From: Actinomycetes bacterium
GTDB taxonomy: Bacteria > Actinomycetota > Actinomycetes > Actinomycetales > Cellulomonadaceae
Direction: 5' to 3'
Assembly: GCA_023424135.1 (NCBI GenBank)
Contig: JAFAEH010000082.1
Span: forward strand, 1-13,194
Length of the DNA stretch: 13,194 bases
The translations under genes and the position numbers were made by a program. Below, in pieces: positions 13,183 to 13,194 of this stretch (its first letter is position 1; the number at the start of each line of letters is the position of its first letter). The notes below the pieces were generated by a model. That model was not told where the DNA came from and made no database searches. It saw only the letters and a list, made by a program, of their open reading frames with translations.

Positions 13183-13194
13183 GGCGTCGGGACC

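Overview
The window reads as chromosomal DNA of a very GC-rich actinobacterium. Codon third positions are almost all G/C, GTG starts are common, and two or three genes appear to begin as leaderless mRNAs. The gene set (UPF0182, PPA1309 family, YlbL/Lon-like PDZ protease, DUF2342/Zincin_2 protein) is typical of Actinobacteria; a Cellulomonas-like member of the Micrococcales is my guess from style, not from a search. I see no insertion sequence, phage gene, CRISPR array or rRNA.

Layout. Bases 1-464 hold the C-terminal part of an NAD-kinase-like protein. It converges on a 78-residue orphan gene (471-707, minus). That gene is divergent from an OhrR-like MarR repressor (770-1225, plus), with a perfect 10+10 bp inverted repeat over the shared promoter region. 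Next come two membrane-protein genes on the minus strand: a DUF808 protein (1273-2220) and a haemolysin III/CREST-type protein (2382-3077). A roughly 300-base non-coding stretch with two inverted repeats and a long hairpin precedes an initiator tRNA-fMet (3388-3461, minus). The tRNA promoter overlaps the end of an EamA transporter gene (3481-4464, minus). The transporter is divergent from a LysR regulator (4567-5466, plus).

The right half (5510-13182) is a block of conserved actinobacterial genes in alternating orientation: UPF0182 (minus), PPA1309 family (plus), YlbL-like Lon-domain protease (minus), DUF2342/Zincin_2 (plus) and a DUF45/YgjP-like metallopeptidase (minus). From memory, Mycobacterium tuberculosis Rv3193c-Rv3195 has the UPF0182, PDZ/Lon-like and DUF2342 members side by side. 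The block joins a large membrane protein to up to three peptidase-fold proteins, so an envelope proteolysis or quality-control role is plausible but not shown here.

The most useful observations are the OhrR-like operator with its unusual small divergent partner, leaderless starts with a fixed -10-to-start distance, the probable loss of HExxH-type histidines in the Zincin_2 protein, and in-frame tandem repeats at protein ends (acidic N-terminus of the Lon-like protease, pentad-repeat C-terminus of the DUF45 peptidase, and a 21-bp repeat across its stop codon). None amounts to a clearly new defence or mobile system; the best candidate for an undescribed system is the conserved membrane/peptidase block.
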